Source: an uncultured Lachnospiraceae bacterium (GTDB lineage Bacteria > Bacillota > Clostridia > Lachnospirales > Lachnospiraceae). From it: a stretch of 18,063 nucleotides of DNA. Shown piece after piece: positions 1 to 8,268 of the stretch. The position numbers and the translations under genes were made by a program. The stretch spans positions 1 to 18,063 of the forward strand of contig CAJURH010000040.1 in the NCBI GenBank assembly GCA_910588775.1, written 5' to 3'. The notes beneath the pieces are model-generated. The model worked only from the letters and a program-made list of their open reading frames with translations. It searched no databases and was not told the DNA's origin. Numbering within the stretch: the stretch's first letter is position 1; each line of letters starts with the position of its first letter.

Positions 1-1112
1 CCTGTCTCGCTGTATGGATTTTCAACGGGACGGATGACCTGGGGATTTTTATTCACACATCCTTGGATGTTCTCTCCCACAGTCTTGCCTGTGACGGTCA
101 TACAGTCGGTATGGAGCAGTCCCTTTTTATCCAGCTCGTTCATCACCGCATACACTCCGCCGGCCTCGTTTAAATCTTCCATATATGTGGGTCCTGCCGG
201 AGCCAAATGGCATAGGTTGGGAGTTTTCTCACTGATTTTATTGGCGAATGTAATGTCGAAATCCATGCCGATTTCATGGGCGATGGCCGGAAGATGAAGC
301 ATGCTGTTGGTGGAACATCCAAGGGCCATATCCACGGTTAATGCATTTAAGACAGCTTTTTCCGTCATAATGTCCCGGGGACAGATATTCTTCTCGTACA
401 TTTCCATGACCTTCATGCCTGCTTCTTTCGCCAGGCAGATGCGGTCGGAATATACAGCGGGAATCGTCCCGTTTCCTTTTAAGCCCATGCCCAACGCTTC
501 CGTCAGGCAGTTCATGCTGTTGGCCGTATACATGCCGGAACAGGAACCGCAGGTGGGGCATGCCTTGTTTTCATACTCAACAACCTGCTCATCGGTCAAC
601 TTTCCGGCGCTATGGGCGCCCACAGCCTCGAACATGCTGGACAGACTGGTCTTGTGTCCCTGCACATGGCCGGCCATCATAGGTCCGCCGCTGACAAATA
701 CGGTAGGCACATTGATGCGGGCCGCGGCCATCAAAAGTCCTGGCACGTTTTTATCGCAGTTGGGAACCATCACCAATGCGTCAAACTGGTGAGCGATTGC
801 CATAGCTTCTGTGGAATCCGCAATCAAATCACGAGTCACCAGCGAATATTTCATGCCGATATGCCCCATGGCAATGCCGTCGCACACGGCAATGGCCGGA
901 AACACAATCGGCGTCCCGCCAGCCATGGCCACGCCCTGTTTGACTGCATTCACAATTTTATCTAAGTTCATGTGCCCAGGCACAATCTCGTTATAAGAAC
1001 TCACAATTCCCACCAGCGGACGCTCCATCTCCGCTTTTGTCATCCCTAAGGCATGAAACAAAGAACGGTGTGGAGCCTGCTGTATTCCTTTTTTTACTGC
1101 ATCGCTTTTCAT
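1..1112 (-). CDS. ilvD: Dihydroxy-acid dehydratase, N-terminal 370 residues (runs off the window)
   Basis: IlvD dehydrates dihydroxy-isovalerate and dihydroxy-methylvalerate to the 2-keto acids in valine, leucine and isoleucine synthesis; it is a cytoplasmic Fe-S enzyme. The reverse-strand translation starts MKSDAVKKGIQQAPHRSLFH. It shows the PNCDKNVPG motif (C119 as a cluster ligand; D120 and K121 at the metal site), CPTCGSCSGMYTANSMN near residue 185, GCSTNSMLHL, and the VIRPVENPYS motif just before the edge. About two thirds of a typical ~555-residue protein is present. The start at 1112 has GGGAG 9 nt upstream; an in-frame ATG 9 nt earlier lies directly against GGGAG and is unlikely. The gene lies 43 bp after leuB on the same strand, which fits a branched-chain amino acid operon. 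The 3' end is cut by the window, not by mutation. Confidence 0.97.
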   Translation of the reverse strand, partial: MKSDAVKKGIQQAPHRSLFHALGMTKAEMERPLVGIVSSYNEIVPGHMNLDKIVNAVKQGVAMAGGTPIVFPAIAVCDGIAMGHIGMKYSLVTRDLIADSTEAMAIAHQFDALVMVPNCDKNVPGLLMAAARINVPTVFVSGGPMMAGHVQGHKTSLSSMFEAVGAHSAGKLTDEQVVEYENKACPTCGSCSGMYTANSMNCLTEALGMGLKGNGTIPAVYSDRICLAKEAGMKVMEMYEKNICPRDIMTEKAVLNALTVDMALGCSTNSMLHLPAIAHEIGMDFDITFANKISEKTPNLCHLAPAGPTYMEDLNEAGGVYAVMNELDKKGLLHTDCMTVTGKTVGENIQGCVNKNPQVIRPVENPYSET

Positions 1113-1155
1113 GATCTGCATCTCCCTCTACTGTTTCTAAACGCGCTTATGTATG

Positions 1156-2238
1156 CTAAATCGCTTCCGCGATCAAATCTCCCATTTTCCGTGTGCCTAC
1201 GCAGGTGCATCCGTCGGATAAGATATCCACCGTCCGAAATCCCTGTTCCAAAGTCTTCTCCACCGCCTTCTCCACCGCGTCCGCTTCCTCATCCAAATCC
1301 AGAGAGTACCGCAGCAGCATGGCCGCCGACAAAATCGTGGCAATGGGATTGGCTTTATCCTGCCCGGCAATATCCGGTGCGGATCCATGGCTTGGTTCGT
1401 AAAGGCCAAATTTGGTTTCATTTAAACTGGCGGACGACAGCATTCCGATGGAGCCGGTAACCATGCTGGCCTCATCCGACAAAATATCCCCAAACATATT
1501 TTCTGTCAGAATCACATCAAACTGTTTGGGGTCACGCACCAACTGCATGGCGCAGTTATCCACCAACATATGCTCCAATTCTACATCTGAATAATCCACG
1601 GCAACCTCTTCCACAACTTTCCGCCACAGACGGGAAGAGTCCAGCACATTGGCTTTATCCACGCTGGTCACTTTCTTACGACGTTTTCTTGCAATCTCAA
1701 AACCTTTTATAGCAATCCGGCGGATTTCCTGTTCATTATATACCAGTGTATCCATGGCTGTCTGAAGGCCATCCTGTTCATAAGTTTTCCGGTTCCCAAA
1801 ATAGAGACCGCCTGTCAGCTCGCGCATAATCAGCATATCAAAACCATCCCCGATGATATCTTGCCGCAGAGGGCAGGCTTCTTTTAACTGACTGTACAGA
1901 TACGCCGGACGCAAATTGGCGAACAAACCCAGTTCTTTTCGAATCCGCAGAAGGCCAGCTTCTGGTCTCTTGGACGGCTCCAGTTTATACCAGGGGGAAG
2001 TGGCCGTGTTCCCGCCAATAGACCCCATCAAAACGGCGTCCGCGCTTTTGGCCTGGGCAAGCGCTTCCTCGGTCAGCGGAACTCCATGCACGTCAATGGA
2101 CGCTCCTCCCAGAAGAGCTTCTTCGTATTGAAAATCGTGTCCGAATTTCGCACACACCCGATCCAAAACCTTTTTCGCCTCCGCTACAATTTCCGGTCCG
2201 ATTCCGTCGCCGGGAATCAAAACAATCTTATGTCTCAT
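1156..2238 (-). CDS. leuB: 3-isopropylmalate dehydrogenase
   Basis: LeuB oxidises and decarboxylates 3-isopropylmalate with NAD+ to 2-ketoisocaproate, the third step of leucine synthesis, in the cytoplasm. The protein is 360 residues, the usual length. Visible family motifs are KIVLIPGDGIGPEI at the N-terminus, GLLRIRKELGLFANLRPA (substrate-binding arginines, about 93-110), RELTGGLYFG, NMFGDILSDEASMVTGSIGM (metal-binding aspartates) and EPSHGSAPDIAGQDKANPIA (nucleotide site). The distinction from isocitrate dehydrogenase rests on the RELTGG and LLRIRKELG forms. I chose the ATG at 2238 because GAAGGA lies 7-8 nt upstream and the protein then begins at the conserved first strand; an in-frame ATG at 2280 adds 14 unconserved residues. 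It follows yajC after a pair of hairpins and precedes ilvD. leuA and leuCD are not in this window. Confidence 0.97.
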   Translation of the reverse strand: MRHKIVLIPGDGIGPEIVAEAKKVLDRVCAKFGHDFQYEEALLGGASIDVHGVPLTEEALAQAKSADAVLMGSIGGNTATSPWYKLEPSKRPEAGLLRIRKELGLFANLRPAYLYSQLKEACPLRQDIIGDGFDMLIMRELTGGLYFGNRKTYEQDGLQTAMDTLVYNEQEIRRIAIKGFEIARKRRKKVTSVDKANVLDSSRLWRKVVEEVAVDYSDVELEHMLVDNCAMQLVRDPKQFDVILTENMFGDILSDEASMVTGSIGMLSSASLNETKFGLYEPSHGSAPDIAGQDKANPIATILSAAMLLRYSLDLDEEADAVEKAVEKTLEQGFRTVDILSDGCTCVGTRKMGDLIAEAI

Positions 2239-2273
2239 TTTCTTGTCCTTCTTTCTATAAAAAAATTTCTGCC

Positions 2274-2310
2274 CCGCCACAGGCGGAGAATCCTGCCGCG
2301 CAGGATTCTC
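2274..2310 (-). promoter_or_regulatory. Two adjacent hairpins between yajC and leuB
   Basis: On the minus strand, yajC is followed by GAGAATCCTGC, loop GCG, GCAGGATTCTC: a perfect 11-bp stem at 2286-2310. A second short stem, CCGCC-TGT-GGCGG (2274-2286), stacks directly on it and shares one base. A run of seven T starts about 8 nt after the second stem, just before the leuB ribosome binding site. The spacing is too long for a textbook intrinsic terminator. It could be a weak terminator or attenuator lowering leuB-ilvD readthrough, or an mRNA-processing or stabilising element. The structure is seen; the role is inferred. Confidence 0.6.
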
Positions 2311-2319
2311 ACTTAAAAT

Positions 2320-2607
2320 CTATTCCTTGGACTCTGCAATCTGCGCTTTCTCCACTTCCGCAATGGCGCCTTTGCGCATGGGAATACGGCAGTTTCTGTT
2401 ATTTCCAAATTCCACAATTACATCTTCGTCGGTAATATCAATCACTACGCCATAAAAACCGCTGGTGGTGACCACGCTATCTCCCACCGCCATATCTGCC
2501 AGCATGGCCCGGATTCGGTTCTGCTCCTTCTTCTGTGGACGAATCATCATAAAATACATTACAGCAATCAAAGCAACCATCCAAATTAACATTACGGCAT
2601 TACTCAT
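2320..2607 (-). CDS. yajC: Preprotein translocase subunit YajC
   Basis: YajC is a small single-pass membrane protein that accompanies the SecDF part of the Sec translocon. The 95-residue protein begins MSNAVMLIWMVALIAVMYFM, an N-terminal transmembrane helix. Then comes the family hallmark MIRPQKKEQNRIRAML and a small cytoplasmic beta domain (GDSVVTTSGFYGVVIDITDEDVIVEFG) with a charged tail. The start at 2607 is fixed by GGAGGA 9 nt upstream. An upstream in-frame ATG at 2649 has no ribosome binding site and would put polar residues before the helix. No tgt, queA or secDF, its frequent neighbours, are seen; here it heads a transcript with leuB and ilvD. Confidence 0.93.
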   Translation of the reverse strand: MSNAVMLIWMVALIAVMYFMMIRPQKKEQNRIRAMLADMAVGDSVVTTSGFYGVVIDITDEDVIVEFGNNRNCRIPMRKGAIAEVEKAQIAESKE

Positions 2608-2616
2608 ACTCGAAGC

Positions 2617-2622
2617 TCCTCC
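2617..2622 (-). promoter_or_regulatory. Ribosome binding site deciding the yajC start
   Basis: GGAGGA on the minus strand, 9 nt before the ATG at 2607. This supports the shorter YajC reading frame over the ATG at 2649. Confidence 0.8.
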
Positions 2623-2659
2623 TAACTCTAACTTTCCGCCTGACATCATACTATATCAC

Positions 2660-2688
2660 ATCATACACAAAAGCTCGGAATACATCAA
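2660..2688 (-). promoter_or_regulatory. Sigma-A promoter for yajC-leuB-ilvD
   Basis: Minus-strand TTGATG (2683-2688), a 17-nt spacer, then TATGAT (2660-2665); transcription would start near 2653, about 45 nt before the yajC ATG. It lies in the gap after the DUF2207 gene. No convincing terminator separates the two, so some readthrough from the upstream operon is also possible. Confidence 0.65.
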
Positions 2689-2726
2689 GTGTTTTTCTCT
2701 ATTTTTTTGCGGAACGCTCCTTTCAC

Positions 2727-4682
2727 TTACCAGGAACCGCCGCCACCGCCTCCAAAACCGCCTCCGGAGAATCCACCTCCGGAAAAACCGCTTCCGGAAC
2801 TTCCGCTTTCGGAAATCTTAGACGGCTCAGGGACAGCCAAAGCCTTCGTGGCCGTATCCATATTGTGCATCAGGCTGTGGTGAAATACGTAATAATCAAA
2901 ATACCCACCCGACCTGTCATATGGAGCCACATACCACTGGGGCGGCTCCAAGGCCAGTCCCTTTAATTTTCGCGCAAATACGTCGGAAACTCCCAGCACA
3001 TACGCGTAGGGCAAAATATGGTAAAACAACTCCGGCGTCTCCTCCGCCAGCGCCTGCAGCCGGTCCAGTTCCGCCGTTTCGATGAAGTCACGCAACCCCA
3101 GCAATTTTCCCATCCACTCCGTACACACATGGGTCCTCTTACGCATAAAAGCAGTCAGAAACGCCAGAAACACAGACGCTGCGCACACAAGGACAAACAA
3201 AACCCGATAGGAAAATGCTTCCCCATTCTCTATCCTCTGAAGATATGCGCCTCCATAGCCAGCCAGACCTATGCAAACCAGAGTGATTCCCCCGGTCACC
3301 ATCCCTTCCCGCTGAGCGGCTGTTTTGCTGTGCCAGGTATCCACACCGTAACAAAACATACATGCGCCCGCCAGATAAGCGACATAGCAGACCAGGATGA
3401 TAATCAGTTGAATGACATCCGTGTAGGAAGTCAGACACATGAGCAAAATGAAACTGCCAAATGGAAGCGCGCACATAAGCCCGGACGCTTTTCTGGCAAA
3501 GAGAGAACTTCTGGTATACAGAGCATTTGTCTTTTGAAAGCCCATTTTCACCTGCGCTTTCACTGCTTGTATGGTTTCATAAAACTTACCGCTTAATTTT
3601 TCCACGTTACATTTGTCTTCGTTTTTGAACAATTCCCGAAACATGGTCTGGGCATATCCTGGAGCGTCTTTGGGCAGTGAACGCACGCGGTGGAGAATCA
3701 GTTTCCCTTTCTTCTTCTCCTCGATGGTGAGAAACCCCTGATCCGCCCAGTATAAAATCAGCGACAAAACATCCCGGTCTTCCACAACTCCGTCGATGAT
3801 ATAGCCCACAGCCGCGCTGTCGATTCCCTGTGGCGGCTGGTACTGAATGGACGGATAGATGGTTTCATCCCGCCCAAACGCCAGGAACATGCCCACTGCG
3901 GACACAAAACAGATTAGAGATAAAACAAGAGACAGGATTTTCGGCCAGACCAGCGTATGCGTCTCTTTAAAATACCCTTCCGGCATGGCGGCAAAAAATG
4001 TAACGCCCTCTCCCAGCTTCAAGTCCCTTTTCAATGTCCCTTTCACGGTATTCCCAGACCACCGAAGCTTCAAAATTTCTGCGGCGTCCTTTTGTGACCC
4101 ATAGGCGCCTGTGTACAGCTTCAGCTTTTCATGGTCGAAATCTTTGGGAAAAATCACCGAAAAAGAACTTCCAGCGGGAATCGCATTTTGCCACATGCCG
4201 GGAAAAACATTGTAGTAGGCATTGGCATAGCCCTTATCCTGAAACTGGGGCGTAAACCGATAGCGAAGAACATATTCTGTGGGACCATAAACCGTTTCGT
4301 CTTCACTTCCCAGCCGGAAAACTGTACATCCGTTTTCATTGGATATATCCACCGGCGCATTAGCCTTTAGCAATTCTACTTTCCCGCAATAGGGAACTTT
4401 CTGAAATTCTCCAGACTCGTTCCGGTAGACGCTGGGCCCGTATTGGGGAATGTAACGGTAGACGCCATGCCGTTCCTCCAACATATCCACCTGTATCCGT
4501 TCTTCTATCTGGTAAGATCCATCTTCCAACACTTCCACCTGCGTGGCGTAAGATTGCGTGTCCATAGCTGAATCGTATGTAGGCGTCTGTTCAGACCTGG
4601 ATACGGACTCCAACGCTCCGCCTCCCAGGAAACAGAGCGCCGCTGCGGCCAGACAGACAAACGCGTATAACATTTTCTTCAT
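2727..4682 (-). CDS. DUF2207 family membrane protein with glycine-rich tail
   Basis: A 651-residue membrane protein of unknown biochemical role. It has a signal peptide or anchor at about 4-22 (MLYAFVCLAAAALCFLGGGA). An extracytoplasmic beta-rich DUF2207 domain follows at about 40-240, with the pattern Y.V.VEVLEDGSY.IEE and GVYRYIP. A transmembrane helix lies near 245-270, a cytoplasmic winged-helix-like stretch (AVGYIIDGVVEDRDVLSLIL) at about 290-385, and further helices near 400-445, 460-480 and 493-513. The C-terminus is a low-complexity Gly/Ser/Phe tail ending in GGGGGGSW, typical of the family. The start at 4682 has AGAGGTG about 7 nt upstream; an in-frame ATG at 4739 would precede the signal peptide with polar residues. 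It follows lemA by 74 bp, a frequent pairing suggesting a shared envelope function. The family call is strong; the function is not known to me. Confidence 0.88.
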   Translation of the reverse strand: MKKMLYAFVCLAAAALCFLGGGALESVSRSEQTPTYDSAMDTQSYATQVEVLEDGSYQIEERIQVDMLEERHGVYRYIPQYGPSVYRNESGEFQKVPYCGKVELLKANAPVDISNENGCTVFRLGSEDETVYGPTEYVLRYRFTPQFQDKGYANAYYNVFPGMWQNAIPAGSSFSVIFPKDFDHEKLKLYTGAYGSQKDAAEILKLRWSGNTVKGTLKRDLKLGEGVTFFAAMPEGYFKETHTLVWPKILSLVLSLICFVSAVGMFLAFGRDETIYPSIQYQPPQGIDSAAVGYIIDGVVEDRDVLSLILYWADQGFLTIEEKKKGKLILHRVRSLPKDAPGYAQTMFRELFKNEDKCNVEKLSGKFYETIQAVKAQVKMGFQKTNALYTRSSLFARKASGLMCALPFGSFILLMCLTSYTDVIQLIIILVCYVAYLAGACMFCYGVDTWHSKTAAQREGMVTGGITLVCIGLAGYGGAYLQRIENGEAFSYRVLFVLVCAASVFLAFLTAFMRKRTHVCTEWMGKLLGLRDFIETAELDRLQALAEETPELFYHILPYAYVLGVSDVFARKLKGLALEPPQWYVAPYDRSGGYFDYYVFHHSLMHNMDTATKALAVPEPSKISESGSSGSGFSGGGFSGGGFGGGGGGSW

Positions 4683-4705
4683 GTATGTGCACCTCTTAAA
4701 AGAAA

Positions 4706-4741
4706 CCGTGTTGGCGAACCTTTTGTGGCTTTCCAACACGG
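4706..4741 (-). promoter_or_regulatory. Hairpin between lemA and the DUF2207 gene
   Basis: CCGTGTTGG (4706-4714) and CCAACACGG (4733-4741) form a perfect 9-bp stem around an 18-nt loop, in the 74-bp gap between two otherwise co-directional genes. No T-run follows on the minus strand, so it is not a standard terminator. It may set relative expression or protect an mRNA end; this is inference. Confidence 0.5.
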
Positions 4742-4756
4742 ATTATGCATTCTGTT

Positions 4757-5311
4757 CTAAAATGTAATCTTCACATTGTCCCGTTCATAGATTTCCTGCA
4801 CCTCATACAGCGGTTTTCTCTGAAATCCAAAAAGCCCCGCCAGAAGATTCCCCGGAAACATTTCGATACGGGTATTGTATTTGTTAATCACCCCATTGTA
4901 ATATCTGCGGGACCCTGCAATCTCTTCCTCAATGCGGGAAAGCTGGTTCTGAAGCGCCAGGAAGTTCTGGTCCGCCTTCAGATCCGGATAAGATTCTGTA
5001 AGGGCGAATAGGCTCTTCAAGGTTGTATTCAGCACATTTTCGTTCTTGATTGTTTCTTCCGCGGAATGGGACTGAACAGCCTGATTTCTGGCGGCTATCA
5101 CCGCTTCCAGCGTTTCCCGCTCATGTTTTGCGTATCCTTTCACCGTCTCCACAAAATTCGGGAGCAAATCGTAGCGTTTCTTCAATGAAATATCCATAGC
5201 CGAAAAGGCTTCTTCTGTTTTATTGCGAAACCGCACAAAAGCATTATACGTGCCAATTAGCCAGAGAGCCAAAAGCACGATCGCAACCACAGCCAAAATT
5301 CCTATGACCAT
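4757..5311 (-). CDS. LemA family membrane protein
   Basis: A 184-residue LemA protein. It has one N-terminal transmembrane helix (VIGILAVVAIVLLALWLIG, residues 2-20) followed by the long antiparallel helical bundle typical of the family: YNAFVRFRNKTEEAFSAMDI, LKKRYDLLPNFVETVKGYA, and the conserved C-terminal YYNGVINKYNTRIEMFPGN then FGFQRKPLYEV. LemA proteins are membrane-anchored with the bundle usually outside the membrane; their biochemical function is unclear. The start at 5311 (ATG) follows GGGGGAGG by 7-8 nt. An in-frame TTG 18 nt upstream overlaps that ribosome binding site and is rejected. It is 29 bp after purB and 74 bp before the DUF2207 gene, so it is probably carried on the purine transcript unless an unseen promoter lies inside purB. 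Confidence 0.93.
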   Translation of the reverse strand: MVIGILAVVAIVLLALWLIGTYNAFVRFRNKTEEAFSAMDISLKKRYDLLPNFVETVKGYAKHERETLEAVIAARNQAVQSHSAEETIKNENVLNTTLKSLFALTESYPDLKADQNFLALQNQLSRIEEEIAGSRRYYNGVINKYNTRIEMFPGNLLAGLFGFQRKPLYEVQEIYERDNVKITF

Positions 5312-5340
5312 CAAATATACCTCCCCCAAAACAGGTATGT

Positions 5341-6774
5341 CTAAACGTGGATATCCGCTTTTAAGCCCAAAAATTCCCGGTTTTCCTCCAAAATCGGGTT
5401 CACCGTCCGCTTAAGGAATGCGTCCACCTGGCTGGGCGCACAACCCACGTACCGGACAGGCTCCATGGTGTTTTGCAATTCCTCAAGCGTTAAATTGAAG
5501 GCGTCGTCCGCCGCGATCAGCTCCAACAGATTGTTGTCTCTTCCCTGTTCCTTCACATGTCTCGCCGCCTCCATGGATAATTCCCGGATGCGCTCGTGCA
5601 ACTCCTGTCGGTCCCCGCCGGCTTTTACCGCATCCATCAGGATATTTTCCGTAGCCATAAAGGGCAGCTCAGACATGAGACGCTTTTCGATTACTTTCGG
5701 ATAAACCACCAGACCGTCCGCCACGTTCAGGCACAGATCCAAAATGCCGTCCACCGCCAGAAAACCTTCCGCAATGCTTAAGCGTTTGTTGGCCGAATCA
5801 TCCAACGAACGTTCAAACCACTGCACCGCCGAGGTGATGGCCGGATTTAACGCGTCCACCATCACATACCGGGCCAGTGCGGCAATCCGCTCGCTGCGCA
5901 TGGGATTTCTCTTGTACGCCATGGCTGACGACCCAATCTGATTTTTCTCAAAAGGCTCTTCCACTTCTTTCAAGTGCTGCAAAAGCCGGATATCATTGGA
6001 AAATTTATGGGCGCTGGCCGCAATCCCCGCCAACACATTGGCCACGCGGGTGTCCACTTTCCGTGAATATGTCTGACCAGACACCGGATAACAGGCCGAA
6101 AATCCCATCTTCTCAGCAATCATGGGATCGATCTTGTCCACCATCTCCTGGCGCCCCTCAAACAGCTCCAGGAAACTGGCCTGGGTGCCCGTGGTGCCCT
6201 TGGACCCCAGTAACTTCATTCCCCCCAGCACATGATCCAGATCTTCCAGATCCAGCAGAAATTCCTGCATCCACAGAGTCGCCCTTTTTCCCACAGTGGT
6301 GGGCTGCGCCGGCTGGAAATGGGTAAAGGCAAGGGTTGGCAGATTCTTGTATTCGCCCGCAAATGCCGCCAATTTCTCCAATACGTTCAGCAGCTTTTTC
6401 TTCACCAGACGCAAAGCTTCCGTCATAATGATAATGTCCGTGTTGTCCCCCACATAACAGGAGGTGGCGCCCAGATGAATAATCCCCTTGGCCTTGGGAC
6501 ACTGCACGCCGTAAGCGTACACATGGGACATCACATCGTGACGCACCTGGCGTTCCCGCTCCTTGGCCACTTCGAAGTTGATGTCTTCCGCGTGGTCTTT
6601 CAGCTCGTCGATCTGCTCCTGGGTTATGGGAAGACCCAGCTCTTTTTCTGTCTCCGCCAGGGCAATCCACAGCTTTCTCCAGGTCTTAAATTTCATGGAA
6701 GGTGAGAAAATATATTGCATCTCTTTACTGGCATAGCGTTCCGACAAAGGACTTTGGTAAATTTCCGTATTCAT
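5341..6774 (-). CDS. purB: Adenylosuccinate lyase
   Basis: PurB catalyses two fumarate-releasing steps: SAICAR to AICAR, and adenylosuccinate to AMP. At 477 residues it is of the longer, eukaryote-like type rather than the ~430-residue Bacillus type. Motifs include HLGATSCYVGDNTD (about 100-112), FTHFQPAQPTTVGKR (H152 region), SKGTTGTQASF (about 191-201), and the fumarase/lyase superfamily signature GSSAMAYKRNPMRSE (281-295) that carries the flexible catalytic loop serines. The start at 6774 has AAAAGGAG 6-7 nt upstream. It is 12 bp after purF, so the two are co-transcribed. Confidence 0.97.
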   Translation of the reverse strand: MNTEIYQSPLSERYASKEMQYIFSPSMKFKTWRKLWIALAETEKELGLPITQEQIDELKDHAEDINFEVAKERERQVRHDVMSHVYAYGVQCPKAKGIIHLGATSCYVGDNTDIIIMTEALRLVKKKLLNVLEKLAAFAGEYKNLPTLAFTHFQPAQPTTVGKRATLWMQEFLLDLEDLDHVLGGMKLLGSKGTTGTQASFLELFEGRQEMVDKIDPMIAEKMGFSACYPVSGQTYSRKVDTRVANVLAGIAASAHKFSNDIRLLQHLKEVEEPFEKNQIGSSAMAYKRNPMRSERIAALARYVMVDALNPAITSAVQWFERSLDDSANKRLSIAEGFLAVDGILDLCLNVADGLVVYPKVIEKRLMSELPFMATENILMDAVKAGGDRQELHERIRELSMEAARHVKEQGRDNNLLELIAADDAFNLTLEELQNTMEPVRYVGCAPSQVDAFLKRTVNPILEENREFLGLKADIHV

Positions 6775-6786
6775 GCATATCTCCTT

Positions 6787-8244
6787 TTACTTTTCGTATT
6801 CTCCCCGAATATCTTCCGACGGCGGGTCCATGGGATATTTCCCAGTAAAACATCCATCGCAGATGGCAAGTCCGGGAACCATTTCCTGAAGCCTGTCCAT
6901 CCGAAGGTAAGCCAGGCTGTCCGCTCCGATGAGTGCACAGATCTCATCCACCGAACGATTATAGGCAATCAACTGGTCGCTGGCGGGCACGTCGGTGCCA
7001 AAATAACAGGGCCACAGAAACGGCGGCGCGCTGACGCGCATATGCACTTTGCTGGCTCCCGCCTTTCGCAACATACCCACAATCCGGTTGCTGGTGGTTC
7101 CACGCACAATGGAATCATCAATCAAAATCACCCTTTTTCCCTTCACAGCATCCTTTAACACACTTAATTTCACCTGTACGCTGGATTCCCGGCTGCTCTG
7201 TTTGGGTTTGATAAAGGTTCTGCCCACATAGCTGTTTTTCACAAAAGCCGTTCCATAGGCAATCCCGGACTCCTGGGCATACCCGAGAGCCGCCGCATTG
7301 CCCGACTCTGGCACGCCCACAACCACATCCGCATCCACTGGAGAATCCATAGCCAGGAAACGGCCCGCCCGAATCCTGGCAGCGTACACGCCGGCGCCGT
7401 CTATGTCGCTGTCCGGTCTGGCAAAATAAATGTATTCAAAGATGCACCGGGCCTGCTCCTCGCTCTTTAAGCACATGCGCTTGTCCGACGCAATCTTGCC
7501 GTCTCCGGTGATGGTGACAATCTCACCCGGCTCCACGTCCCGCACAAATTCCGCGCCAATGGTCTGCAGGGCGCAGCTCTCCGACGCAACAATATAGGCG
7601 TTCCCCCGTTTCCCGATGCAAAGAGGCTTGAATCCGTAGGGATCTCTGGCGGCAATCAGCTTCCGGGGAGACATGACAACCAGGCAATAAGACCCCTTCA
7701 TCTTCTCCATGGCTTTGGCCACCGCTTCTTCCACCGACTTGGTGCGCACCCGCTCCCTGGCGATATGGTAAGCAATCACTTCTGAGTCGATGGTCGTCTG
7801 GAAAATAGCTCCTCCATATTCCAGTTCCCGGCGCAATTCATTTACATTAATCAGATTCCCGTTGTGCGCCACTCCCAGCGTCCCTTTGATGTAATTAAGC
7901 GCCAGAGGCTGTGCGTTCTCCCGACTGCTGGCCCCGGCTGTGGAATAACGCACATGGCCTACGCCAATATCCCCGTGCAGCGATTCCAGGATTTCCTGGG
8001 TAAACACTTCATTGACCAGGCCCATTCCTTTGTGGGAAGACACGCTTCTCTTAGGCCCGTTCGTATCGCTGACGGCGATGCCGCAGCTCTCCTGTCCCCG
8101 GTGCTGCAAAGCGAACAGACCATAATATATGGCAGAGGCCACATCGGCTCCATCCAGGTCATAAATCCCAAAGACCCCGCACTCTTCTTTCAACTTGCTG
8201 TCAACTTCCCTCTGGTGATGCATCCGCTCCTGATTCTTGACCAT
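6787..8244 (-). CDS. purF: Amidophosphoribosyltransferase
   Basis: PurF makes 5-phosphoribosylamine from PRPP and glutamine, the committed step of purine synthesis. It is 485 residues. An N-terminal glutamine amidohydrolase domain begins at Cys22 (EECGVFGIYD), so maturation would remove a 21-residue propeptide, longer than the 11 residues of the Bacillus subtilis enzyme. The PRPP loop is VILIDDSIVRGTTS (372-385). Four cysteines fit the [4Fe-4S] ligands of the Gram-positive class: C267 (ARCIFEYIYFARPDS), C413 (PFLWPCYFG), and C462/C465 (ICDGCFTGKYP). The start at 8244 has GGGGAGAG about 7 nt upstream. It sits 24 bp after purC and 12 bp before purB, a compact purine operon. Confidence 0.98.
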   Translation of the reverse strand: MVKNQERMHHQREVDSKLKEECGVFGIYDLDGADVASAIYYGLFALQHRGQESCGIAVSDTNGPKRSVSSHKGMGLVNEVFTQEILESLHGDIGVGHVRYSTAGASSRENAQPLALNYIKGTLGVAHNGNLINVNELRRELEYGGAIFQTTIDSEVIAYHIARERVRTKSVEEAVAKAMEKMKGSYCLVVMSPRKLIAARDPYGFKPLCIGKRGNAYIVASESCALQTIGAEFVRDVEPGEIVTITGDGKIASDKRMCLKSEEQARCIFEYIYFARPDSDIDGAGVYAARIRAGRFLAMDSPVDADVVVGVPESGNAAALGYAQESGIAYGTAFVKNSYVGRTFIKPKQSSRESSVQVKLSVLKDAVKGKRVILIDDSIVRGTTSNRIVGMLRKAGASKVHMRVSAPPFLWPCYFGTDVPASDQLIAYNRSVDEICALIGADSLAYLRMDRLQEMVPGLAICDGCFTGKYPMDPPSEDIRGEYEK

Positions 8245-8268
8245 GAAATATCTCTCCCCACGTTTTTT

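Noticed and set aside
301..792. 163-codon plus-strand open frame, and other plus-strand frames across 1-1100
   Set aside because: It is antisense to ilvD, whose minus-strand frame carries all expected motifs to the window edge; no ribosome binding site or family motif is seen on the plus strand.
2239..2319. Leucine T-box leader before leuB
   Set aside because: Only about 80 bp separate yajC and leuB, too short for a T-box, and the T-box core sequence is absent.
2727..2815. Tandem DNA repeat of TCCGGA-like units
   Set aside because: It is the coding sequence for the glycine/serine-rich tail typical of DUF2207 proteins, not an independent repeat array.
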